Assembly (NCBI GenBank): GCA_022393335.1
Contig: JAJEKB010020467.1
Coordinates: forward strand, 179,405 to 243,404
Direction of reading: 5' to 3'
Source: Macrotrachela quadricornifera
Lineage: Eukaryota; Rotifera; Eurotatoria; Philodinida; Philodinidae
DNA: 64,000 bases
Shown: piece after piece, positions 46,873-59,466 of the stretch
Position numbering within the stretch: the stretch's first letter is position 1
Layout: each line of letters begins with the position of its first letter
The notes under the pieces: model-generated
Told to the model about the DNA's origin: nothing
The model's input: only the letters and a program-made list of their open reading frames with translations
Database searches by the model: none
Made by a program: the position numbers and the translations under genes

Positions 46873-49800
46873 GTATGTTTTTAAAATAAATATAGATTCA
46901 ATTTATACATATGAAACATAGGAAAATTTTTTTCTTGTGTAAATTATCACAGAAAAACATTGAAAGGAATCCATAACATATTTCATTTAGATCCTTATCC
47001 TTAATATTCATTTCTTCGAAATTTTAGAATAAAATTTTTTTCATACGAGAAATATCAACAAATACTATTCCTGATTAGTAAAATCAACTTCAATAATCAT
47101 TTTTCATTGGATACGAGTTCAAAAAAAAATGTTACAGAATGATTCATACGTATTTCTAAGAGTCTTTCTTCAGAGAAAGACTTGAGAGAATCAAGATAAA
47201 GTTCATTATATGGATAATAGTAATGATAAACTTGATTCAGATGTTCAAACTGATATCCATCAGCATCGATGCATCTTTGAAATCTTTCATGTACTGATTC
47301 ACAAACTTTCTTGCACAAATCAGAATTTATTATTGAATAGATTAACATAGTTTATTGGTTTTGTACACTATATCGTTAAGATATCACTACAAGAAAAAGT
47401 CAGCTAGTGTGAGATCAGGAGATTGAGCAGGCCGATCGACCTTGTTGGAAATTTTTTGTCAAGCCAATCTCGAACAGTAAAATTATAATGCGCTGGCGTA
47501 CCATCTTGCATTAAATATATTGATTTATTATCTAGTATATCACAAAATATTGAATAGAAGTAATCGTTCAGCATTTTAAGATAGCTTTGAACCGTCACTA
47601 TATTATCAAATAAATAGGGCCCGATTATACCCTGAAACTAAATATCAGTCCATACAGTAAGAGCTTCAGCTTGGATTGCTCGCTCCCATGTAACATTTGG
47701 ATTTTCATTTGCACAATTGATAGAATTATGACAATTAATATATCAATTGAGTTTAAATATTGCTTCATCAGACCATATGGTACGATATATAAGATCAGGC
47801 TCGCTCTGTGAGAGTGATGAAAACGTCTTACAGTATCCTACTAACCAGGAATAGTTTTCATTGATGCTTCTCGTATGAAAAAAAACTGGAGTTTATTTAT
47901 GCACCACTCTCTATGTCTTTAAGTGGAATTGTTTGGTTAAGAATGTTATTTTTGTTGTATTCTACATATATATGATTTTTAGCGCCTCAAAATGTTTGGT
48001 CAAGTAAATTTGTTAAATCAGTGAAACACTTAAACATGTTTAAGAATGTTAAAGAACGATCAGAAAATCATATTAAACAACAGAAGATTATTACACGGAT
48101 TTATTTCATTTTACTGATCGGTATGTTTATTTATATTATTGATAAAGAGTCAAATAAAACTATAGGTTAAATGCATTAGAGTATTTAAAATATTTTCTTT
48201 TTAAATTAAAATTAAATCTTGAGAATGTTGATACAACTTAAATTTCTATCGGAATTACATTGAATGATGGTAGTTAGAGTATCCAATTGAACTTATGATG
48301 GGTATTCTTCCGCTTAAATACTCGCTCTCACCGCCGAACTACTAAATTTAAAATATTACATTCCCGTAACCTGCCAAGAAAAGGCAAAACATATTATTGA
48401 TCAGACTAACTTGAAGGTTATCAAGAATCCGCTTTCATGTAGCCTGAACAACACTATGTTTAACCCTTACAATAGTAGAGAACGCTTCATTTAATTTAGT
48501 TTTATACCTAAATTTCATATATCTTGAAATTTAAGCAACTCATTCTGGACACGCTATGGGGATGTAATATTTTATATTTGGTAGTTTGGCGGTGAGAACG
48601 AGAATTTGAGCCGAAGATGATCGATCAACTTGATTATCAATATAAAACGTTCCATTATAAGATAGATATTCAATATCTATATAAGTACATTGATTTATTG
48701 TATAATATAAATAGGTTCATTTGTGGTTCTTCTTATATTCAATTCGTTAAGTACTGATGCAGGTACAATAACTGTACCGAATCCATCATTAACAATTTAT
48801 AAAAACTTGGAATTATCACATGAAAATACACTTCGATGTCCCTGTTCTACAACAACAATATCTTATAAATCCTTGTTATCAATATCTCCATCATTACATC
48901 AAATATGTTCAAGTGATTTTGTTACAGATCGTTGGATTTTAATAATATCCAATATATCTGATTGGAAGCTTCAAGATTGGCGTAATAGAGCTTATGGGCA
49001 GTTTAATTTATTAATTAAATTTTGTCAATTAGCTAATAATACAATAAATTATGCTATTTATCAATTTCTTTTAGAATCTTTGATTGTTTCAAATGTACTT
49101 TCTGAATCTGATTATAATAGACAATTAAATGCAACACTTAATCAATTTTTTCAATCAACAATTAATTCTTTTACTTCTCTAATTAATGTAACACATCTTC
49201 TTACACAAGTAGATCAGATTTATATGGGATCAATAGCACATCAATGGACAGCTAGCTACGATTTAAATATCATTCCAAATATTTCAATAAATAATATTAC
49301 TAATGAACAATCTTTACAGGTATCTATTGTTTATTTTCATATTAATATAACATGTATTATTTGAATATATCGAATAATATATTATCTTTTGAGAACAATC
49401 AAGATCATTTTCTAATCAATAAAATACGATGAATATTGTATGTGAAATAAGAGTGTTAATCAGAGTCAGAGCTCAACAAATCTATTCAGAATTCAAGTTT
49501 GCTCAGTCCGAGTTCCAGTCTGACTCAAGGAATTCATGGATGTCATACATTATAATATACAGTATTTCAAATTTCCTAAGCACTTTGTAAAACTAAGTGT
49601 CCTCACCTTCGTGCAATTGAAGAACTCATTTTTGTCCAAAACGATAGTAGAATGTTTTAAGTCTTTATGATCATTAATCAAACATTTCCAGCCTAAGTAG
49701 ATCCTAAAAAGTTAATGATGCGCGCGACGAGTTATCGAAACTTGGATGAATATTTTTTCTTCTTACTCTGCTCGAATTTTGAACCCTCGAAAGCATTTCG

Positions 49801-52800
49801 ACTGACCGAAAACCATCGAAATATCGATTATTCTTAGAGAGGAGATCGATCGAAAACAGAGGGGTGAACAATATTCCTCAAAATCGAGAAATTGTTCCAC
49901 TTACAGCAGAAAAACTTTACCTTCAAAAAGTCAAGACAAAATGTTTTCTTAAAACACTCGCAACCGTTATATTGATCCTAAATTCTACGAGGAATTGTTC
50001 GTCCATTGCTCGACCTACGAGCAGAAATAGAGAACATACAGACAAAAATACATATTTTTTTTTTTCATCCTATGAAGGCTATGTTCGAATAGAAATAGAT
50101 TTTTTTCAAGTAGAAACTAAATTTGTTCTAAATCACTGCATTGGATTCATTATATTCATTAAACTACACGGTTTGCAAAAAAAAATTGACTTAATATAGA
50201 AAAATAATTCTTGGTAGAACGAATTTGATTAAATGGGAATTCAATCTTATATCCTCTTTATTTCTAAACAACGATTATCCTAGCTTTTTATCCTGTAAAT
50301 AGTATATGAAGAGAGCCAACTATTAATTACAGTATGAAGACAAATATAGTGGATAATATCTTTGTCTATCGTACAACCAAAAATTAACAACAAACCAAAT
50401 ATATTTAAATAGATTATACATATGTATATGTATATATTTTCTCTTTTCATTCTTTCGTTTTCTTATTGAACCATTTCGCCTTAAATGAAAAACAATTTCA
50501 TCTTGAAAGAAAAGCCGTTTCATTTTAAATTTCAATAGATGTGCAATTCCAACTAATAGATTATATGTATCTTTTTCTCTTCTAATTCTTTCGTTTCATT
50601 TTTTTTACATGTTTATATATTTTTCCATTTCTGATGAAAATGGAACAATTTCCCGATTGATTGATCCAATAGTCCACTGCTGCCTCACCTCCACAATATT
50701 TCAAAAGAGTCTCTACTGACTTGGTTTTAACACAAAAAGAAACCAAAATATTGTGCGGAGGGGGAGAAAAGATCTAAACGTCACTTGTCCTTTTTTTGTT
50801 CCCTACATTGAGACTTATAAGATCTATGCAAGTCTCATAGCTATAAGTACATATGTTCGAATCTTCATTTCTGAAAAAATATCCGATAGATATCGAGTGC
50901 TCGAAATATTGACCACTCGAAGCTCTGCAAATTTGACTCATCAAAATCCTCAGATCGGTATCTCGAAATAACCATCAAGCTGTTAATAGTTTATTATTTC
51001 TATTATTTAGGTGATATTTCAATTATATGGAAATTATTATGTCAATCTTTCATCAGTGAATTGTATTTGTGCTTTTGATTCGAATTGTCAAAGTCCAATT
51101 GCCATTTATCAAATGGATTTTGTTTGGAATAGTCGTATTCGTGCAGATATTGATTATATTGTACCAGGTTCAATCGCTGGTTGTTCAAATCTTGATACTC
51201 TTTTATTTTCTCAACTTCTATGTTTTTATTCAAATTCTGATTGTTATCCAATTCTAATGAAATATATAAAAGATAGTTATTATCAAAATGTTGAGAATCC
51301 ATCATGGTTTGATCCTCATCCACTTATTTATGATTCAACAACGACTCGTTATCCTCCAAATACTTCAATATCATTTATAGTTAATGAAATGATGATAGAA
51401 AAATGGAATTCATTATATTCATATGAAAAGTTTTATCAATTATGTGCACCAACATATTGTACATATTCGGAAATTATTCGTAGAAATTCTGTCATTGGTG
51501 TCATTATTATATTAGTATCAATGTTGGGTGGTCTTACTGTATCATTACGTTTGATCACACCAACGATTGTCAAATATATATTGAAGTTTCTAAAAATGAT
51601 CAAGAAACGAGAAGAACAAGAACAAGAATTAGGTAATCATTTATTAGATAATTCGAACAGATGTATCAGAAAGATTAGTTTTAATAATCAATTGTTTCTC
51701 AAATTTCGACTATTAAATATGATTAGATAATAAACATTTAACAAAATCATTCCATCGATCATTATTTTTCTATATAATACAGTTTTCAATGAGAAAGAAA
51801 ACTCGATTACTCTATAGGTCATTTGTAATCGTTATCAATTGACGAGTTTTTGAAATTAAATCTTTCATATAATACGAATGTTCTTATCAGAGATGTTTGT
51901 CGCACCTGAAAATCTGATGAGTCGTGGTTTAATCTAAATTAGTCGCTCTCGCTTTATCTTATATATTAAAAACAAAAATAAAATATTTTCCTTATTATCT
52001 TTGTAGTTCGTCCGAACAGATTCAATCAATTAAAAATGATTATGAAACATTTGATTTCAACTTTTTATAATACTATTATTAATCTAAATATATTCTCTAT
52101 ACGAGATTTTGGAAGTAATGTTGATCGAACGACAGTAAAAAATCTTGGAAAATGGGCAACACGTCTTTTTATTATTTTATTTCTGATTGCTCTTGCTATT
52201 CTGACTCTATATGGTATTGTTCAACCTCAAACTATAAGAAATACTTTTGACAAACCATCTTTCAATTTATACAATCAACTTAAAATAAAATATAAAGAGA
52301 ATTTAAAATGTTCATGTTCAATGATTGCATCTAAACACAAACAATTTCTACAAATTGATGCAACTTTTCATCAAGTAAGAAAAACAGTTCTATTCAAATA
52401 TTTTTTTTACATAGAAGATAAAGTGGAAATAAATTTATATTAGATTATCCATTCATCAAAATAAATTCAATTTTCATATCGATTTTGATCTTTTCCAATA
52501 AATGTACAACAGATTTGTGAGAATAACGTAAAAAAATATTTGAGCTTGTCTGCGTAAACTGACACTTTTCTGATCAAGTTTTGAAAAAATTTTTTTCGAG
52601 TTGAACAGGCTTCTAGATGCAGTTTTTAACGCTAGTTACGAATCTGACATTCATTTTGTAAAAAAAATCAGATTTTCTCATTCAAAATCAAGTTTTAGCC
52701 TTTCCAAAAATCGTATTCTGAATTTTCTAACCAATAAAGTTTTTCAGAAAATGTTTCTAGACATACCATTCGATGCAGAATTTCATTCTCTTCAAAATGG

Positions 52801-55800
52801 ACTATTTGGTTTTGACTTTGGTAACTAGGGACGCTTTATAACCTTGTATGTAGTTTCCCACTTTCTGCTCAGATTTTGAGCACCAATTTCGATGGATCGA
52901 TTTGATTTTTTTTATATAACACTTAGCCACACACAAGGACTCACCCTTCGAAAAATCAAATCATTTTGATCATGTTAAGTATCCTAAAAATGGCTGACAA
53001 AAAACTGTCAAACCGTTGCGCTTGGACAAGCCGATTTATAAAAATGAGATTCTACAAAAAAAAGTTTTATTATTCTATTAGAAAATTTCTGTATACATAG
53101 GGTGATTCAAAAGTTCTCGGAACACGTACTTTTTTATTAAATAAATGAACTTTACAAAAAACTTATTTCATTAAATGTTCGAATTACTCGCCCTTGTTTG
53201 TTATGCAAAGTTGCATTCGCTCAATCTATTTGTTAAATGTCTTTCGAAATTCATCTTGTAGTATAGCACGAATTGCCTTGGTTACAGTTTGTTGTAAACT
53301 TTTGGAATCCGAATAACTATCTAATTGTCGTTTTAAATAACCAAAAGTCTGATGGTGTCAGGTCGGGTGAATAAGGTGGATGAAGCATTACTATCACTCC
53401 TTGTTCTTGAAGAAATATTTGGATGTCTTTTGTTTGATGTACTCTTGCATTGTCATGATGTAATATGATGGCATGCAAACCAGATTTTGGTCTTTGTCGT
53501 CGGACATTATTAAACAAAGGTTTTAGGCAATTATCTTTGTAATAAGCACCAGTATTAAATTACCGGATTCAATCATATGAATAAGCTCTGGTCCTGTTAT
53601 CCGAAAGAAAACCACGAACATGTTTTTCTGGTCATATTGGTTTCGTCTGACCACTGTTGTTGGACTTGCATCTTCAGAACGCCATGTCATATTGGATTGT
53701 TTAGATTCAATACCTCGATGGTAAATCCAAGTGTCGTCACCGGTGATAATGTCACACAAACGCCATTGACCGGATTCCAATTTCGTAAGATTTTCTTGAC
53801 AGATTTCCATTTGCTGTTGCTTGCATTTTTCTGTCAATTGATGTGATGTGGTACCCATCTGGCACATAACTGTGTTAATTTTAATTCTTCATGAATAATT
53901 CTGTTAATGTTACAATACGACAAACCAGTCTCAAAGACCATATATCGAATACTAATATGCGGATTTTCATCGATTAATGCACGAATAACTTGAATACTTT
54001 AATCAGTAGCTTCGGTTGCAGGTCGACCAACCCTTGGATCATCTTCTAAAGTAGTTCTACCTTGTTTAAAACGGTGTACCCATTCAGCTACTGTGGTATA
54101 AGATACATAAACATCGCCCCAAGCAGTACACAACTCTTCATGGATTTGCGTTGCGTTAAAGCCAAGTTAAAATCTTGTGAAGATATAGTATCGAATATGT
54201 GTTTTATCCATCTAAAGTATACCATTCAGAAAAAAATAAGTCCTAAATCTAGCAAAAGCAAACTATAAATGTTCAATTGGGCCAGTTAATAGATCAGTCT
54301 TAGTATTACTTATATATTAAAAAAAAATCTCTATTGCGTCTAATAGAGAAAATCGGAGATAGTTCCGAGAACATGAATTTTCAAACTACTCATGGGGTAC
54401 CTTCAACTCAGTATTTTCTCTGGGATACAGAAAGCAATCTATTAGAATTATTCTCCAATAAAGTCGAATATGCTAATACTGTTAGTTTTAAAAGTCTATG
54501 TAGTATATATCAAATTATTTCCTGTGACCCATACAACATGAAGTAATGCAAAATAATCGTTTGAAGTTTTGAGTTTAAGCCTATCACAAAGATCATTTTC
54601 TGCAAAATGTTATGTTTCATGATAAATTTTAGATTTGTACAAGTCCATTTATATCGGATGAATGGCGTATTAAAATAACATCTACTATTGGTTCGAATTT
54701 ATCTATTTATGAACAAAATGATTATCGTCGTTTTATTTCTTCTCATTTACAATATCTTCAAGGTTTATGTCAATATTCAATTCAATCAGTAAATAATTCA
54801 ATTGAACAATTGATTAATTCATTATTTATTACTTTGGATCTTTTATCTGAAGATGATTTTCATTCTCGTCTTGATTTATTAATTGAACAAAGAAAACTAA
54901 ATGCTCCAAAAACATTTGCACAACTTTTATTCTTAATTCGAAGTATTAATCATGGAAATGCTTTTGTATCAACTTGGAGAACAAATTATCAATATATATC
55001 TTCTTGGTTTTCGACGAGTACAAATAATCTTTATATGCCTACTCAAGCAATTATTTATGATAATGGATGTTCTTGTGGATTACAATCAAATTGTACTACT
55101 CAAGCTAATTTTATTTCAATAAATTCTCCAAAAATTCCTATAAAAGGTCTCAAAATGGGTTGTACTCCAAGTGAATCATTACTCGTTTCAACTCTTGAAT
55201 GTTTTTATGATGAATCATGTCTTAATCATATTCAACAATATACAAATTCAATAAATCAAATAAATTCGAGTATTATTCCTCTTTCAATAGCAACGAGTAG
55301 ATTCTTAATTAATACAACTGTTAGTGAACTTATTGATAAATTATTTATTGAACAATGGATAACATCAATTAATTATTCATCGTATTATGAACAATGTTTA
55401 CCTTTATTATGTTCTTATAGTTATATTCAACATTTTAATATTCTCTATATAATTAATCTTTTACTTGCTCTTCAAGGTGGTCTTACTATTGTTCTTAAAT
55501 GGATTTCACCAAAATTAATTCGAATTATAATAAAAATAAATGAAAAACGAAAAAAACAAACAAATTTAATTCACCCTGCACGTTCTTCAACCACAAAAAC
55601 TACTGAAATTATTAATATAAATGTTAAAGATCCTACTGTTAATATTGACGTAATATCAACAAATGCATCACCTCAGTAATATACTCTTATTTTTCCTTCA
55701 ATATATAATCTTTATTTTGTTATCTTTAGAAGAAATACACATTCATCATATCGATCATTAATTAAATTAATCCTAATATGTCTAATAGTATTATCTATAA

Positions 55801-58800
55801 TGGCAGGTCTTATTCTACTCTCGATTTATATTGCTCAAATGAGAACAAATGGAATTATATTAACAAGTATGACATTTTCTGTACTTGTATGCATAAAAAT
55901 TAAAAATGATTAGGCTAGGAAATTGAAATCGTTTGTTCTAACTATGAATGTTTTAATTCGAGATATATCATTTTATTACCTTGTGAACTGATGAAATTAA
56001 GAAAGTCTTCAGTGAATATTTTACGACAAATTATAGAAGAAAGATTTTGGAGAGAACTCCTCACCTATTATTATCTTTTGATTCGCTATAGACCAGATCA
56101 TAAATTTCTGCATCTGAACAAATTCATCCTTATAGTTTTGACTGTTATACTATCGAATTATAGTCTTAATTATTTTATTGATCGATTTCTATTATTTATT
56201 ATTAGCGTCTTCAACAACAATGATGATTACAATTACAAATACTACAACAAGAAAAAGCACGACAACAACATCAACAACTTCAACCACATATAGTAAGTAA
56301 ATTTTAAGGCCTCTTATCTCCCTAAAAAAAAGTCAATTTTCGTCAAAAATTTCGAAATTGAGATAAATGCATGAGAAAATAGAGCGTTTTCAGATCTTTC
56401 AGAAACCACATTGTTTTTTCTTTAGTACCCTGTTTTTAGCCAAAATTTTCGATGATTTTCGTCAACGTCTTTCTGAAAAACCATGCTTATTTTCAAAAAC
56501 GAAAAACATTTTTCTTTTTTTCTTCGGTTTATGGTTTTTTTGACCTTTTGTCCAAGATTTCTCGGTCCAGCCTCTTTCAATATATTTATTTTTTTTTGGG
56601 TTGAAAGAGCGCATCGAGATACAGGGCACCACAGAGTCCTTTTTTTAATTAAGTTCTATTTTTTATTATGTATATAGACATTTACGTAACTAGATATCCT
56701 TTTTTGCCACCTTTTTTGAGTCACTGAATTTGTAAATTCCTTCGCAAAAAAAGTAAAAATTAAAAAAAAAGACTCTAGTGCTCCGCATCCTGACATACTC
56801 TTTCTAATGAAAAAACATAAACGTATGGCATGAGACTGGACCGAAAAATCTTGCACAGAAAATGAGCTATTTTTGACCCTTGTTTGATTCATATCTCTGC
56901 CAAACGTCATAGTATCGAGCTGAAAGTTTTATCACAGTCTCCTTACTTAAGCCTCAACACATGCTTCAAATTTCAGCCCATTTGAACGTACCTGCGTTCA
57001 GACCAATTTTTGAGGGAAGGGGGTGGAAGAGGCTTTTATCTTATAGGAAATAATAATGTCGACATGAACCTAAGAGAAATATTAAAATTCATTATAATAT
57101 AAATTGAAACTGATAATCAACCTTGTCATTTGACTTGATATTGAACAATATACATATACCATATGTCACAAAAGTCTTTCCTTCCTATTCATGTATTGAA
57201 ATAATGGACCTGTTTTATAAAATTTGAGTAGATACTAGCATTCTCTATCACACTGAAAGCTTAGTATTTTTGTTTATTATTGTTTCTTTGATTTTGACAT
57301 TATTAAAAGTCACAATCTTCGAGATATAGCTATTTGTCATCACCAAAATAGAAAACATATTCGAGAAATTGCGAAATTATTAGCAAAAAAAGTTCATCGT
57401 AAGATGGTATGGACTTATACATCCATAGTTTTTTCTAAAAGATGAACGACTGAATGGTCAAACCTGTCACAATCAATTGTTGTTATTCTATGAAAAGAAA
57501 GGTGATTGGCTATTTGAACACAAAAATTGAGACTTTCAACAGGATAATACTATCTCCCATACGGATAATAAAGTTCAAAAATGGTGCGAATAAAACTTCA
57601 AATTCTTCATTCGAAAAGAAAAATGGCCACCTAATTCAGCTGATTTTAACTCACTGAATTATTCCATGTGAGATAATATCTTAAATAACATTGAATATCA
57701 TAAAGTCAAAACCATCAATGATTTATATCGAGAAGTCGAGAAAGTGATGAAGAAAGTTGATATTACATATATATAAGAAGTAATTAGTATTTTCCTTCCG
57801 ACAAGTAAATTCAGTAGAAAAACATAGTGGTGAATTGATAATCAATGAGTATAGTTGATTCTTGGAGTACTGTATTGTCGATTATGAAACATTATTCATT
57901 TGTTTTCTCTTGAACTAAATTGTCTTTTATGAAATGCCTCTAAACTTTTCTGACATCCAATGTAACATGATGTTAGTTAATGTAAATTAATTTTCAAGAT
58001 CTTTTTAATATGATAATTAATAATAATTTTCTTCTATTATTTTGATTAGTACCACTTTGTCAATTAAACTTTCAAGTAACAACTAAGTATAGAAGTGGTT
58101 CTACTGCTGGTTTAAAGTCATCTCTTGCTGCGGATTTTAATAATGATAATTTGCTTGATGTTGTTTTTTTCAATTATGGTACAAATAGTTTTCATGTATT
58201 GATTGGAGATGGAAAAGGAAATTATACAGCAGAAATAAAAACTTTAGTAGGATCATTTACTACTTGGGCTTTTATTATTAATGCAGCTGATCTTAATCAT
58301 GATAAAAATCTTGATTTAGTATTTACTAGTGAAAATCGTAATTATGTTTATTTCATATTTGGAAATGGTAATGGAACTTTTCGATCATTATCAACATTCT
58401 TCATGGGAAATGGTGTTCGAACAAGAGGAATCGGAATATTTGATTTCAATAATGACACTCATTTAGATATTGCTCTTGCTAGTCAATCAGATAATTTTAT
58501 TTTTGTATTATTTGGAAATGGTGATGAAACATTTTCAAATCAAACAGCATATTATACTGGTCCTAACACTTGTCCATCATCACTAATGATTAATGATATA
58601 AATAATGATGGTTATCAAGATATTATTTACAATAATATTAACGCCAGAAGTGTTGGAGTTTTACTTGGAAAAGGTAATGGAAGTTTTCAACAACAAATGA
58701 AATCTTTTGTTGGTGGTTATTATTATCCATCTTTTATTGCTGTTGGAGATTTCAATGGTGATCATCGATCAGATGTAGCTGTTTCTTATAGTGATGGAAA

Positions 58801-59185
58801 TAACGTAGGTGTTCTTTCAGGTTATGGAAATGGAACAATGGGTTCAGTAAGAAAATTCCCTGTAGGAAACAGAACATATTATGGCAGACTTGCTGTTAGT
58901 GATCTTAACAATGATGGTTATGATGATATTGTTATTAATCCGATTTCCCCATCTGATATATATATTCTTATTTCACTTGGCGATGGAAGTTTTTACATTC
59001 AAAAGATATATTCTACAGGATTAAGTGGCAGTTATACTTGGATGAATGTTGCTGATTTTAATAGTGATGGTTGTAAAGATATACTTGCTTCAGATGATAC
59101 AAGGGGTGCAGTATTTCTTCTTTTGAATACATGTCAATGTGTAAAAAATCAAACTATGATGGCAAGCACCTCTGTTTATCCATGA
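44319..59185 (+). CDS. twelve-exon modular membrane protein with FG-GAP propeller (whole-gene model)
   Basis: Exons 44319-44493, 45222-45514, 45935-46510, 46566-46872, 47983-48120, 48715-49319, 51011-51632, 52007-52374, 54633-55675, 55730-55866, 56206-56292 and 58050-59185. All eleven junctions are GT-AG and keep phase; the total is 5,487 nt, or 1,828 aa. A TAA directly precedes the ATG. Three homologous modules (residues 1-450, 451-905, 906-1375) each have a helix, a Cys-containing ectodomain rich in Asn-X-Ser/Thr and a second helix with a GGL-LR-ISP-like motif. A seventh helix, a Thr-rich linker and seven FG-GAP repeats follow. Seven helices with the N-terminus inside would place the propeller outside the cell, as in surface adhesion proteins. 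Function unknown. Each module has a stop 15-100 nt after its last donor, so separate genes or isoforms are the alternative. Confidence 0.6.
45656..45921. mobile_element. hairpin-ended repeat in module A intron
   Basis: Begins ATTCTCTTTATCATAGAGAAGAGTC and ends GACGAGCATTACTTGTT, the same termini as at 39097-39455. It ends 13 bp before the acceptor at 45933-45934, so the branch point of exon 3 may lie in element DNA. Confidence 0.55.
47097..47880 (-). pseudogene. Tc1/mariner-type transposase relic 1
   Basis: On the minus strand: VTWERAIQAEALTVWTDI-like, then YLMQDGTPAHYNFTVRDWLD (second catalytic Asp), then in another frame SPDLTLADFFL, and finally SVHERFQRCIDADGYQFEHL. These follow the order of transposases that have FLQDGAPAHY and PDLTPLDFFLWG blocks. 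Several stops and frameshifts. Lies in the A-to-B junction intron of the modular gene, antisense to it. Confidence 0.75.
47983..51632 (+). CDS. module B exons (three)
   Basis: Exons 5-7. The first helix is split by an intron (IYFILLI, then SFVVLLIFNSL). The ectodomain has RCPCSTTTIS, HQICSSDFV, CICAFDSNC, GCSNLDTLLFSQLLCFYS and YQLCAPTYCTYS; the second helix is IIILVSMLGGLTVSLRLITP. Entry is through acceptor 47981-47982 in phase 1, matching the module A donor. If the donor at 51633 is skipped, the frame ends at 51730. Introns are 594 bp (with a small palindrome) and 1,691 bp. Longer ectodomain exon than in A, with several N-glycosylation-type sites. Confidence 0.85.
48303..48618. repeat. palindromic MITE in module B intron
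   Basis: Arms 48303-48375 and about 48545-48618 are complementary: CTCGCTCTCACCGCC on the left, GGCGGTGAGAACGAG on the right. Non-coding loop of about 170 bp. Confidence 0.55.
49320..51010 (+). other. 1.7 kb intron of module B
   Basis: Donor GTATCT after CAG and acceptor TTATTTAG before GTG. AT-rich with no coding motif; a few short palindromes (for example CACAATATTT near 50692 and its complement near 50745). The short frames inside are noise. Confidence 0.6.
52007..55675 (+). CDS. module C exons (two)
   Basis: Exons 8-9. First helix LFIILFLIALAILTLYGI, uninterrupted here, then KCSCSMIAS. After a 2.26 kb intron with a mariner relic come ICTSPFISDEW, CSCGLQSNC, GCTPSESLLVSTLECFYD and YEQCLPLLCSYS, and the second helix ending LLALQGGLTIVLKWISP. 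Entry is phase 1, as in module B. The stop at 55677-55679 lies directly after the predicted donor at 55676; use of the 54 bp intron 55676-55729 continues the frame to the FG-GAP part. Confidence 0.85.
53097..54213 (-). pseudogene. mariner transposase relic 2
   Basis: Start codon at 54213 (MDKTHIRYYIF). The helix-turn-helix part has GDVYVSYTTVAEWVHRFKQG and DDPRVGRPATEATD followed by a stop; then TGLSYCNINRIIHEELKL. Catalytic blocks: ITGDDTWIYH (D1), ILHHDNARVH (D2) and PYSPDLTPSDFWLF (D3), the DD34D order of mariners. At least two stops and two frameshifts. The downstream end has a TIR-like AGGGTGATTCAAAAGTTCTC; a matching upstream TIR is not obvious. Sits antisense in the module C intron. 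Confidence 0.85.
55730..59185 (+). CDS. transmembrane, Thr-rich linker and seven FG-GAP repeats (three exons)
   Basis: Exon 10 encodes a helix (KLILICLIVLSIMAGLILLS). Exon 11 (87 bp) is a Thr/Ser-rich stalk. Exon 12 encodes seven repeats with the Ca-binding pattern DxNxDxxxD: DFNNDNLLD, DLNHDKNLD, DFNNDTHLD, DINNDGYQD, DFNGDHRSD, DLNNDGYDD and DFNSDGCKD, each about 50 residues apart and with F/L-GNGNG-like turns. Seven such repeats form a beta-propeller in integrin alpha chains and related proteins; ligand binding is inference. Ends CQCVKNQTMMASTSVYP. Could be a separate gene, but no ATG in a good place begins exon 10 and its phase fits module C. Confidence 0.82.
56520..56880. repeat. foldback element in the linker-propeller intron
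   Basis: Left arm about 56545-56650 and right arm about 56760-56865 are complementary with gaps (AAGATTTCTCGGTCCAG against CTGGACCGAAAAATCTT). Non-coding. Confidence 0.5.
57285..57775 (+). pseudogene. Tc1-like transposase relic 3
   Basis: Plus-strand scraps: HQNRKHIREIAKLLAKK (N-terminal HTH-like), then FQQDNTISHTDNKVQKWCE, EKWPPNSADFNSLNYSM and NDLYREVEKVMKKVD. They match the order FQQDGAPAHT, WPPNSPDLNPLDYSIW of Tc1-like transposases, with the central part missing and several stops. Sense orientation in the intron before the propeller exon. Confidence 0.75.
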
Positions 59186-59460
59186 TTTTTATTTTATAGA
59201 TCTTTCAAATAACAAACACTTTCAAAATAACTATTTATTTATTAATTAGAAAATATTTCTTTAACTGTCAATAACATATTTTTATATTGTCTGCTTTAAT
59301 ATTGCTTATATTAATTATTGTGCTTATTTCTTCATGGCACATTCTATTTTAACAATATATTTATCAAGAAATTTTAAACTTCAATGTGATTACTATATTC
59401 ATTATTAATATTTTAATAAAGTATTTAGAGATGAGCATCATAATAAATTCTAAGAAAAAC
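59186..59460. other. 3' flank of the modular gene
   Basis: AT-rich; contains AATAAA-like words (for example near 59414) that could serve polyadenylation, but none is decisive. Confidence 0.35.
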
Positions 59461-59466
59461 AGTAGT

